From an uncultured Collinsella sp. (GTDB lineage: Bacteria; Actinomycetota; Coriobacteriia; Coriobacteriales; Coriobacteriaceae), in assembly GCA_902494465.1 (NCBI GenBank), contig CABUTH010000042.1, positions 1 to 12,291 of the forward strand: a stretch of 12,291 nt of DNA, read 5' to 3'. Shown here one piece after another: positions 5,470 through 11,493 of this stretch. The notes under the pieces were generated by a model that made no database searches, had not been told where the DNA came from, and saw only the letters and a list, made by a program, of their open reading frames with translations. Every line of letters starts with the position of its first letter. Within the stretch, counting starts at the first letter, position 1. A program made the translations under genes and the position numbers.

Positions 5470-6597
5470 ATGCTTTCGCGTCGTCGTTTTCTGCAACTTG
5501 TCGCGTCTTCAATTGTCGCCTTAGCCGCACGTCCGAAAGAGGTTTTTGCTTCGACGGGCAATATTGATGGTGAGCAGATACAATTTACTTCTGAAATTGC
5601 GCAAGAGCTTGCCGATAAATATATAAAGGGACTCCTCGGCTATTCGTATACGCCTTCTGACCCTATTCCTTTTGTAGATGTTGATGGGTCCCCGCTTGGT
5701 TACATTGTTCCGGTTGTGACATCCAATAGAGCCGCGGGCTATTTGGTTTTAGATGCTTCAGATGATGAAATACTTACGGGATATCGTTTTGGAGACGGCT
5801 TAGTCAGCCCTATGGATCGGGGAGGAGATCTTGGTGTCGAGTCTTATTCTTTCAATAACCCAGTCGTAATGATCAATCCATTCGAATTCGGCGTGCAATC
5901 TTTGGACGGTTCAATAACAACAAATTGCGGAAGAACAATCCCGGCTGTTTCCATAGAAGGACGGCCTGTCGTTTTATCGAATAAACCTTCAAGCTGGAAC
6001 GATGTTGTAATTTACGCAACTCAAATGCAGGATTACACAGTATCTGGATTTCGTTCCATTTCTCAGTTTATGTCATATGATGAAAGCGAGATTAAGAGGC
6101 TTACCGCCCACTATGCTTGTATGGTGACAGCTTTTTCGAACGTTGCGGAACTGTATGGCATTGCCAATTTATATAGCGACCCTTCGCAATATATGCAGAT
6201 ATGGAATTACACCAATACCCATGCTCTTTCCGATGAAGAACAGACTGTTCCCGGCGTTGTTTTGGGTGGAACGCCGATATCAACCTGTGCAACGGGGTTT
6301 ACAAATTACTGCGCAAGCAGAGGAAGTACTCTTATCGCCCGCACTGTCTCCTCTCCGGCTATCGCGAGCATTCAAAATGAGATTAACTCTAATAGACCGA
6401 ATGTTTTACATGCGAGTTTGTACAACGGATCAGCCCATTCTGTAACAGCGGAGGCTTACGCCACACTTACTGGTAAGAAAACTGGAGAGACAAGGCAGAT
6501 GATTGGCATAGCGGACGGCTGGAATTCATCTTTATCCTTCCTGAAGTATGATCAGAGCTATTATGCGTGGACTTATGGAACGACTTTTTCGAAGTAG
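5470..6597 (+). CDS. Tat-exported papain/C39-like cysteine peptidase-type protein
   Basis: The 375-residue product begins with a twin-arginine signal: SRRRFLQ at 3-9, a hydrophobic stretch (about 10-20), a charged c-region and a likely cut after VFA (about 27), so it should be exported folded. Residues about 35-115 resemble a pro-domain of secreted cysteine peptidases (VDVDGSPLGYIVPV, then GYLVLDASDDEILTGY). The C-terminal half fits a papain-like fold: C217 in HYACMVTAFSNVAELYG heading a helix, H323 in GSAHSVTAEAY and D349 in IADGWN. This gives a Cys-His-Asp/Asn order like peptidase C39-like or streptopain-like enzymes; the match is by pattern only and substrates are unknown. The ribosome site is weak (AGAAAGAAG). 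It overlaps the following lipoprotein gene. Base composition is more AT-rich than in ettA, suggesting an accessory or acquired gene. Confidence 0.7.
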   Translation: MLSRRRFLQLVASSIVALAARPKEVFASTGNIDGEQIQFTSEIAQELADKYIKGLLGYSYTPSDPIPFVDVDGSPLGYIVPVVTSNRAAGYLVLDASDDEILTGYRFGDGLVSPMDRGGDLGVESYSFNNPVVMINPFEFGVQSLDGSITTNCGRTIPAVSIEGRPVVLSNKPSSWNDVVIYATQMQDYTVSGFRSISQFMSYDESEIKRLTAHYACMVTAFSNVAELYGIANLYSDPSQYMQIWNYTNTHALSDEEQTVPGVVLGGTPISTCATGFTNYCASRGSTLIARTVSSPAIASIQNEINSNRPNVLHASLYNGSAHSVTAEAYATLTGKKTGETRQMIGIADGWNSSLSFLKYDQSYYAWTYGTTFSK

Positions 6598-6967
6598 GGC
6601 GATTCGTCTAGCTCTGTCTTTGGTGCTGATGGCTTCATTGGTGGGCTGTTCAACAAAGGAAGAGATATCGCGCGGAGGTTCCGGAGAAGTGACTGCGACA
6701 GACTCAGGTTCATTAGAAATAGCTGGCGGGCATGCCGATGTGATGTTACAAGGAAAAGGCGTGCTTAGGTCGATTGATGCTGAAGACGCTGTCTGCTCAA
6801 TAGAGGATTTGAAGACAGGTGAAACTGCATCGTACCGAGTTTCAGATAATGCTGCGAATATGATTGAGTCGATACCGACTGGAGCGCAGGTTTCTTTTAG
6901 ATACTTTGCTCCGCAACTTGAGGATGAGCTTGCTTCTCTGGTGTCTATATGCACCGATGACAACTAA
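6575..6967 (+). CDS. Small lipoprotein coupled to the exported peptidase gene
   Basis: With this start the product has 130 residues. It has a basic N-terminus (ERLFRSRAIR), a hydrophobic core and the lipobox LVGC with the lipidated cysteine at about 25, so the mature protein should be anchored to the outer face of the membrane. The mature part (about 26-130) is soluble and looks beta-rich, with VLRSIDAEDAVCSIEDLKTG resembling a small OB-like barrel repeat. No family was recognised. Earlier in-frame ATGs at 6548 and 6563 are possible; 6575 gives a normal signal-peptide length, but no start has a strong ribosome site. The gene overlaps the 3' end of the peptidase gene by 23 bp, implying coupled translation. 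An inhibitor, anchor or substrate partner of the peptidase is a guess. Confidence 0.7.
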   Translation: MERLFRSRAIRLALSLVLMASLVGCSTKEEISRGGSGEVTATDSGSLEIAGGHADVMLQGKGVLRSIDAEDAVCSIEDLKTGETASYRVSDNAANMIESIPTGAQVSFRYFAPQLEDELASLVSICTDDN

Positions 6968-6980
6968 AAGGCCTGAATTC

Positions 6981-7023
6981 AAACGGCCTCGGATGGTCAA
7001 TTGGCTATCCGAGGCCGTTTTTT
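6981..7023. terminator. Strong terminator between convergent units
   Basis: Perfect 14-bp arms (6981-6994 and 7007-7020) surround a 12-nt loop that can extend the pairing. A run of six T (7018-7023) follows on the plus strand and ends the peptidase-lipoprotein unit. On the minus strand only three T end the stem, so it may also serve the convergent gene, whose TAA stop lies inside the T-run, but less efficiently. Confidence 0.85.
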
Positions 7024-8329
7024 ACTCGACCGGGGCTTCGACCTTGTCGATGGCCCAGGCGGCTCCGAGACCGCCGGTGGTGTTGCGGCGGATGCGCACG
7101 GTAACCTCGCGGCGCTCGCCGGCCTGCGTGTAGCACAGGGGGAAGTTTGCGCGGTTTCGCGCGGCCTCGATGGTACCGCGCTCGCGGGCGATCCAGTAGT
7201 ACTCGCCGACAATGCCGAGGGTGTCGGCGCCGTAGGGGAGATAGGTTGACAGCTGGTGTAGCAATGGGCCGGGGCAGAAGACCTCGGTTGCGAAATCGAC
7301 GGGGAAGTCCTTGGGGATGGCGGGCGCTGCAGGTGCGGGGGTTGGGGCCGCTGCGGGTACCGAAGCCGGTGCCGGCGCGGGAATTTGGTCGCAAGCAGAG
7401 GCGGGCATGGATTCGATGACGGGTGCGGGCTCCAGCGTCGTTTTCGGCTTGATCGTGGAATCTGCGGGCTTCACGGTGACGGGCGCGTCTGCAGCTGCAG
7501 CTTCAACCTCAACCTGCGTCGCGTTCTCGTTCTCGACGCTCGACTTTGCCTCGATGGGTGTGGATGCCATGGTGGTGATGCCGGCGTTTGCGTTCTCGGG
7601 GTCATAGACGACCGTGAGCGAGATGGCGGGCTGCGGCGTCTCGGGCTCCGGCGCCGACTCGGTAGCGCCTTGATCGTCGGGCTCGTCGGGCTGATCGTCC
7701 TCGGTCTCGTCGCCAAAGACATCGCTGTTTTGGAACGCAGGCGTTTCGGGCTGGTCAGCGGCTTCTTCGGTTGTCGACTTGGGAGCTTCGTTGAGCTCCG
7801 CAGTGGCTTCCTGCTCGGATATGACTTCGGGATCGGTCGTGGCGGTGATTTCGGTGTCGGCTTCTGCCGTTACCTCAATAGCGACTTCGATCTCTGCCTC
7901 GGGCTCGGGCTCCGGAGCGACTTCGGCCACGGGCTCGGGCTCGGCGCGCTTAACGTGCTTGGGGCGCACGGCCTTGAGGTCCTTCTCGCCGCGCTTTTTC
8001 TTTTTGTAGGACTGCTTGGCACCCTTGGCAGCCTTGGGCTTGTCCTCGCCCTTGGCAAGGGCGGCATCCCAGGCCTCGTTGGCGATGAGCGTGGCATACA
8101 GGCGACCGCCCTTAAAGACGGTCAGCCTTATGCAGTCGTCGAGCTCCTCGAGCAGCTCGCGCGTGGACTTGAAGCCCAGGTCATAAGCGGCCATGTCACC
8201 AGCAACGAGCGCCTCCTCGACCTGCGTCATAAACGTTTGCTTGCCGCACCCAATCGCATCACGCAGCAGACGATACAGATAGATGTGGTTGCCCAGCGAT
8301 AGCGTGGGCTTAACTATTGTCTTGCTCAT
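7022..8329 (-). CDS. OST-HTH/LOTUS-like domain protein with long acidic linker
   Basis: The 435-residue product has three parts. Residues about 14-92 form a compact domain with YLYRLLRDAI, FMTQVEEALV, LGFKSTRELLEEL and LTVFKGGRLYAT; this resembles OST-HTH/LOTUS winged-helix domains, which in other proteins bind RNA or RNase E-type partners. A basic Lys-rich stretch (about 93-128) follows, then roughly 200 residues of Glu/Pro/Ala/Thr-rich low complexity, which are probably disordered. Residues about 338-435 form a second folded domain (VFCPGPLLHQLSTYLPYG, YYWIARERGT, EVTVRIRRNT) that I do not recognise. There is no signal peptide or membrane helix, so it is cytoplasmic. The start is fixed by AGAGGAG 7 nt before the ATG at 8329; the frame extends to 8359 without support. 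RNA-related function is inferred only from the LOTUS-like look. Confidence 0.75.
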   Translation of the reverse strand: MSKTIVKPTLSLGNHIYLYRLLRDAIGCGKQTFMTQVEEALVAGDMAAYDLGFKSTRELLEELDDCIRLTVFKGGRLYATLIANEAWDAALAKGEDKPKAAKGAKQSYKKKKRGEKDLKAVRPKHVKRAEPEPVAEVAPEPEPEAEIEVAIEVTAEADTEITATTDPEVISEQEATAELNEAPKSTTEEAADQPETPAFQNSDVFGDETEDDQPDEPDDQGATESAPEPETPQPAISLTVVYDPENANAGITTMASTPIEAKSSVENENATQVEVEAAAADAPVTVKPADSTIKPKTTLEPAPVIESMPASACDQIPAPAPASVPAAAPTPAPAAPAIPKDFPVDFATEVFCPGPLLHQLSTYLPYGADTLGIVGEYYWIARERGTIEAARNRANFPLCYTQAGERREVTVRIRRNTTGGLGAAWAIDKVEAPVE

Positions 8330-8400
8330 GGCAAATCTCCTCTTTACACACCAAAGCATCTTACCATCGCGCGGGGCTTGCTACCTCGGCGCCCAAGGCA

Positions 8401-8433
8401 AACGGGCGCGACCGTTGCCGGTTCGCGCCCGTT
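8401..8433 (-). terminator. Terminator of the Ser/Thr-tail membrane protein gene
   Basis: Arms 8401-8411 and 8423-8433 are perfect 11-bp complements and pairing can continue inward past one bulge. On the minus strand it starts 34 nt after the stop at 8468 and ends in a short TTT. The weak T-run leaves room for read-through into the next minus-strand gene. Confidence 0.6.
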
Positions 8434-8467
8434 ATACAGGTCGATTATCTATGAGGGGCAAACGTGC

Positions 8468-9421
8468 TTAGTTGCCCGATGCCGTGCCTTGGCTCGAGCT
8501 GTCAGATGCCGTGCCGGACGCGGTTCCACTCGAGCTGTTCGAGTTGCTGGTGTTGCTGCTGTCTGCTGAGCCCGTTCCCGACGTGGTGTCGCTCGTCTGG
8601 TCGCCCGTGCTCGGTTGAGAGCCGTCAGTCGTTTGGCTTGAGTCGGTTGTGCCGGATTGCGTACCGTTGTTGTTCACAGAAGAATCGGCGCCCTGCGACT
8701 GATCGGGGGTGTTCGAGGACGAGTCGGTGGATGCGGAGGTGCCCTGCGAGTCGTCCTGCTGGCTTTGCGATTGACCAGTGCTGTCCGCGTCGTGCTCGGT
8801 CGTGCGCGACGACAGAATCGGCTCGGGGCGCTCGCCTAGACCCTCACCGGCGGTGGTGATAAGGATGGCGCCGGCGCAGGCGATGACCGCGACGATGGCG
8901 ATGGCGATCGAGAAGACGATGACCTTCTTTTGCGTCTGGCTGCGCTCTGCCGCCGCCTTGGCGCGCAGGCTGTCGGGAGCGACGCGCGCCGTGGTCGCGC
9001 GCCCCGCAATCTGGCGCATCTCCTGCGTAGTCGCGGCGCCGCCCAAGTGCTCCTCGGCATTAAACTCAACGGGCTCATAGGCGCCGGCGGGGTAGTCGAC
9101 GGCGGCGTGCGTGCCTTTGAGGGCTTCGGCACTGGCAGAGATAAAGTGACGGTAGACCTGCGAGGACACAACGGTGATGACCGAGCTCACGGCGGCGCCG
9201 ATTACTGAACCGGCGATGCCAATCTTGGAAGCAAGCGCGACGCTTGTGGCAGCGGCTGCGGCGCCGGCGATGATCTGAGGAATGGAAATGTCGTCGAACA
9301 GGCCCTTTTTGGGCGCGATGGCCATGGTCTGTCCGATGGAATGGTTCTCGTGCACGCCGTTGTTGAGCGCGGCCGGTGTCATGACGCGCGTGCGCGGCGC
9401 GTCGGTGTACTTGGTTGTCAT
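8468..9421 (-). CDS. Membrane protein with long Ser/Thr/Asp/Gln/Gly-rich tail
   Basis: The 317-residue product belongs to no family I recognise. Residues about 48-90 are Ala/Gly/Val/Ile-rich with glycine spacing (IAGAAAAATSVALASKIGIAG onwards) and could insert into or lie on a membrane. A clear transmembrane helix lies at about 167-191, preceded by lysines (QKK), which argues for an inside N-terminus. The last 120 residues or so are almost only S, T, D, Q, G, N and A, a low-complexity tail that would be outside the cell and might be glycosylated or span the cell wall. The ATG at 9421 has GGAGG 7 nt upstream; the frame goes on to 9517, but that extension lacks a site. It lies upstream of the LOTUS-like gene with a hairpin between them. 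Confidence 0.75.
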   Translation of the reverse strand: MTTKYTDAPRTRVMTPAALNNGVHENHSIGQTMAIAPKKGLFDDISIPQIIAGAAAAATSVALASKIGIAGSVIGAAVSSVITVVSSQVYRHFISASAEALKGTHAAVDYPAGAYEPVEFNAEEHLGGAATTQEMRQIAGRATTARVAPDSLRAKAAAERSQTQKKVIVFSIAIAIVAVIACAGAILITTAGEGLGERPEPILSSRTTEHDADSTGQSQSQQDDSQGTSASTDSSSNTPDQSQGADSSVNNNGTQSGTTDSSQTTDGSQPSTGDQTSDTTSGTGSADSSNTSNSNSSSGTASGTASDSSSQGTASGN

Positions 9422-9596
9422 ACGGGGTCCTCCCGGTGTAAATCTGCTCCGTTTCGTGTAGCCATCAGGGTACCCACCAGATGTGAATCGTACGTGACAT
9501 TTAACAGATACCATCAACTCATCAAGGGGGGCTTGCTGTCTTTGGCGAAATAGCTTGATGCTAAACTGGACTTACGATTGCGAGGTGGTTTACGTG

Positions 9597-9815
9597 ATGT
9601 ACCCGTATATGACATTCGAAGACGGTACCGAGGTCATTCATTCTGACCTGATTACAGATGGCGATATCGAAAAGGTTATCGTGCATTTTGAGCGACCGAC
9701 GGCAGGGGGCTTCGACTCCGCTCGTTGTGAGTTGCCTTCCTGTTCGTGGACTGACTGGGAAGGGCATTTTACTCAGAGTGAAAAACGAGCTTTCGAAGAG
9801 TGTTTGAGCAAATAA
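9597..9815 (+). CDS. Small conserved-looking protein of unknown function (72 aa)
   Basis: The 72-residue product starts MYPYMTFEDGTEVIHSD and contains VIVHFERPTAGGFDSARCELP. It is acidic, has no signal peptide or membrane helix, and should be cytoplasmic. The pattern reminds me of small proteins seen in Firmicutes and Actinobacteria, but I cannot name a family or function. The ATG at 9597 is preferred because GAGGTGG (9582-9588) lies 8 nt upstream; ATG at 9558 and TTG at 9555 are in frame but lack such a site. It is divergent from the Ser/Thr-tail gene and upstream of the DUF2087-MFS pair with a 100-bp gap. Confidence 0.65.
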   Translation: MYPYMTFEDGTEVIHSDLITDGDIEKVIVHFERPTAGGFDSARCELPSCSWTDWEGHFTQSEKRAFEECLSK

Positions 9816-9821
9816 TTTAGA

Positions 9822-9841
9822 TTAGTTCGAGTTTAGTTCGA
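9822..9841. repeat. Two 9-bp direct repeats at an 11-bp period
   Basis: TTAGTTCGA occurs at 9822-9830 and again at 9833-9841. An 11-bp spacing puts both copies on the same face of the helix, as for tandem binding sites. They lie about 20 bp upstream of a possible promoter for the DUF2087-MFS unit. Confidence 0.4.
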
Positions 9842-9859
9842 ATAAAGAAGCCGAATGCG

Positions 9860-9888
9860 ATGACCTAAAGCGTATGCATTTTTAGTAT
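9860..9888 (+). promoter_or_regulatory. Weak candidate promoter of the DUF2087-MFS unit
   Basis: ATGACC (9860-9865) and TAGTAT (9883-9888) each match consensus at four of six bases with a 17-bp spacer. A 7-bp direct repeat GCGTATG (9870-9876 and 9894-9900) overlaps the spacer and the expected start site. The predicted leader is about 20 nt. Confidence 0.3.
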
Positions 9889-9915
9889 TAGATGCGTATG
9901 AAATGGAGGATGTGA

Positions 9916-10197
9916 ATGGATGAGCTAATAGACTTTAAAAAACGATTTCTCAAGAATGGCGAGCTGGTTTCAATTCCAAAAAAGGAAAGCTATAAAAGAA
10001 TCATGCTGCTATGGGCCGTCTCTTTCTTTGAATTAAATACAAGTTATACGGAGCTTCAGGTTAATCGTGTGCTTTCACAGCTCTATCCTGATTATGCCGT
10101 GTTGAGGCGGTATTTGGTTGATTATGGATTCCTATTAAGGGATGAACGAGGCCTGAAATACGAGGTTAATCGTGATGTTCACGGTATTGAGAGCTAG
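9916..10197 (+). CDS. DUF2087-domain protein, probable partner or regulator of the MFS exporter
   Basis: The 93-residue product covers one DUF2087 domain: the basic patch IPKKESYKRIMLLW (about 20-33), the YTELQVNRVLSQLYPDYAVL core (about 44-63) and the end LRRYLVDYGFLLRDERG. In the family, the E-x-x-V-N and D-x-x-x-LRR-x-LVD-x-G-x-L-x-R positions are conserved; they are intact here. Such domains occur alone or fused to DNA-binding domains, so a regulatory role is likely but unproven. The ATG is preceded by GGAGGA 5 nt upstream. Its 3' end overlaps the MFS gene, so the two are translated together. It has no membrane helix. Confidence 0.8.
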   Translation: MDELIDFKKRFLKNGELVSIPKKESYKRIMLLWAVSFFELNTSYTELQVNRVLSQLYPDYAVLRRYLVDYGFLLRDERGLKYEVNRDVHGIES

Positions 10198-11359
10198 CCG
10201 TCCGGTTCGGGTCCTATTTATTGCTAGAGGGATAAGCGAAATAGGCAATTGGTGTGCGAATATTGCTTTGCCAATGCTGATTTACGAGGTAACTCACGAT
10301 GTTTCTGCAACTGCTTTGATGGTCTGCTGCAGATTTGCCCCCTCTCTGTTTTCAGTTGCGCTCGCGCAGCTGCCTCAGAAGATGGGTATCGGGACACTGC
10401 AGGCCATGAGATTGGCAGACTTAATTCGCGCGGGATTATTCGTTTGCTATATTTTTATTGATAGTAAATGGAGTATGTTTGCTATTACGTGTGCGGTATC
10501 GCTTTGCCGAACGGTTGAAATGCCCTGCTTTTACTCGTTGTTAAGAGCCAATACGAATAGTATCAATCGCGACGTAATTAATAATTCGTTTGGGTTTCTG
10601 CAGAATTTGATGATGGTTCTGGGGCCAGTTGCCGGCGGTTTTGTTGTCGCTCAATTTGGGGCGGAGGCTGTTCTTGCATTAGACGCGCTTTCTTTTGCCG
10701 TGTCGTTCTGGTTGCTGCGAGATGTTCCGTCGGTTATCGAGGTTAATGATAAAGAGGGGATAAGCAAAAATGAAAAAAACAGGACTGCATTTAGTGATCT
10801 TAGCGCGAAGCACTTGGCAATTGGTTTCCTATTAATCGATATTTCTAGTGGCGTGGCATTCGGCTCTCTGAATTCTCTTTTGCCAGCTATAGCGCAATTG
10901 CAATTTGACTCGTCATCGATACAATACGGATTCCTTCAGAGTAGTCTTACAATCGGACTGTTGTTCGGAAATACAATATATGGTCGTTTAATCAGTGGTT
11001 CCGATTGCGTTAAATCATATTGTTTTGTGACGTATCTTGCGCTCGGTGCGTATCTGGCGTTTGGCTATCGCTATGCGTCTGGGATATCGTTTATTTTCCT
11101 TTTTATCGTCGGTGCCGGAAACGCCATTCAAGATGTGCTTCTCATAACATCGCTGCAGGATTTGGCGAGAGACGGATCTGAATCGATAGGCCTGTTTTCA
11201 ATTAGGGAGTCTTTGCAATCGGTTGCTGTTGTTATTTCAACACTCCTTGTTTCGCTGTTCACGAGCATCGCGATGTTCTCAATTCTCGTTACAGGACTTG
11301 GTGTATTTTCAATTATGATGGTAGTTGTGTTTCAATTGAATTATTTGCGAAAGATGTGA
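10175..11359 (+). CDS. Major facilitator superfamily exporter (MFS_3/EntS-like)
   Basis: The 394-residue product is an integral membrane transporter with about 12 hydrophobic helices and a charged central loop (about 188-208, EVNDKEGISKNEKNRTAF). The N-terminus (LFIARGISEIGNWCANIALP) and the MRLADLIRAGLFV stretch after helix 2 are typical of MFS drug or siderophore exporters driven by proton exchange. The substrate cannot be predicted. The length is normal. ATG at 10175 and GTG at 10172 are both possible: GAGG at 10162-10165 is 9 nt from the first and 6 nt from the second. It overlaps the DUF2087 gene by 23 bp. Base composition is clearly more AT-rich than in ettA or nadE, hinting at acquisition. 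Confidence 0.85.
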   Translation: MFTVLRASRPVRVLFIARGISEIGNWCANIALPMLIYEVTHDVSATALMVCCRFAPSLFSVALAQLPQKMGIGTLQAMRLADLIRAGLFVCYIFIDSKWSMFAITCAVSLCRTVEMPCFYSLLRANTNSINRDVINNSFGFLQNLMMVLGPVAGGFVVAQFGAEAVLALDALSFAVSFWLLRDVPSVIEVNDKEGISKNEKNRTAFSDLSAKHLAIGFLLIDISSGVAFGSLNSLLPAIAQLQFDSSSIQYGFLQSSLTIGLLFGNTIYGRLISGSDCVKSYCFVTYLALGAYLAFGYRYASGISFIFLFIVGAGNAIQDVLLITSLQDLARDGSESIGLFSIRESLQSVAVVISTLLVSLFTSIAMFSILVTGLGVFSIMMVVVFQLNYLRKM

Positions 11360-11406
11360 CGTTGATATGCCTTAATTTTGAAATACATGCTCTTAGCACA
11401 GGTTGG

Positions 11407-11431
11407 CCTCTCAGTAAACTGGGAGGTTGCT
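11407..11431 (+). terminator. Weak terminator after the MFS gene
   Basis: An 8-bp stem with one wobble pair (11407-11414 with 11419-11426) and a TAAA loop is followed by TTGCTTT. It lies about 48 nt after the MFS stop. The imperfect T-run makes it a modest candidate. Confidence 0.4.
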
Positions 11432-11493
11432 TTGGCTAGTTAGAGATATGTGAACGTCCGTTAGACTGAATCTCAGGGTAGAAGGGGCCTCCA

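Noticed and set aside
5125..5496. 123-codon minus-strand frame across the ettA terminator
   Set aside because: It starts inside the signal-peptide region of the peptidase gene, crosses a strong terminator and ends inside ettA; no ribosome site precedes it.
6532..6963. 143-codon minus-strand frame opposite the lipoprotein gene
   Set aside because: Low-information Ser-rich shadow; the plus-strand lipoprotein has a clear lipobox.
7385..8302. 305-codon plus-strand frame opposite the acidic-linker gene
   Set aside because: The Gly/Leu/Arg-rich translation is the complement of Glu/Pro/Ala codons; it has no ribosome site and no conserved pattern.
8468..8870. Low-complexity DNA in the Ser/Thr tail as a possible tandem repeat or CRISPR-like array
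   Set aside because: The codons for S, T, D, Q and G vary irregularly and there is no repeated unit with spacers; the stretch is coding.
9422..9517. 32-residue N-terminal extension of the Ser/Thr-tail protein
   Set aside because: No ribosome site at the upstream start and GGAGG is well placed for the ATG at 9421.
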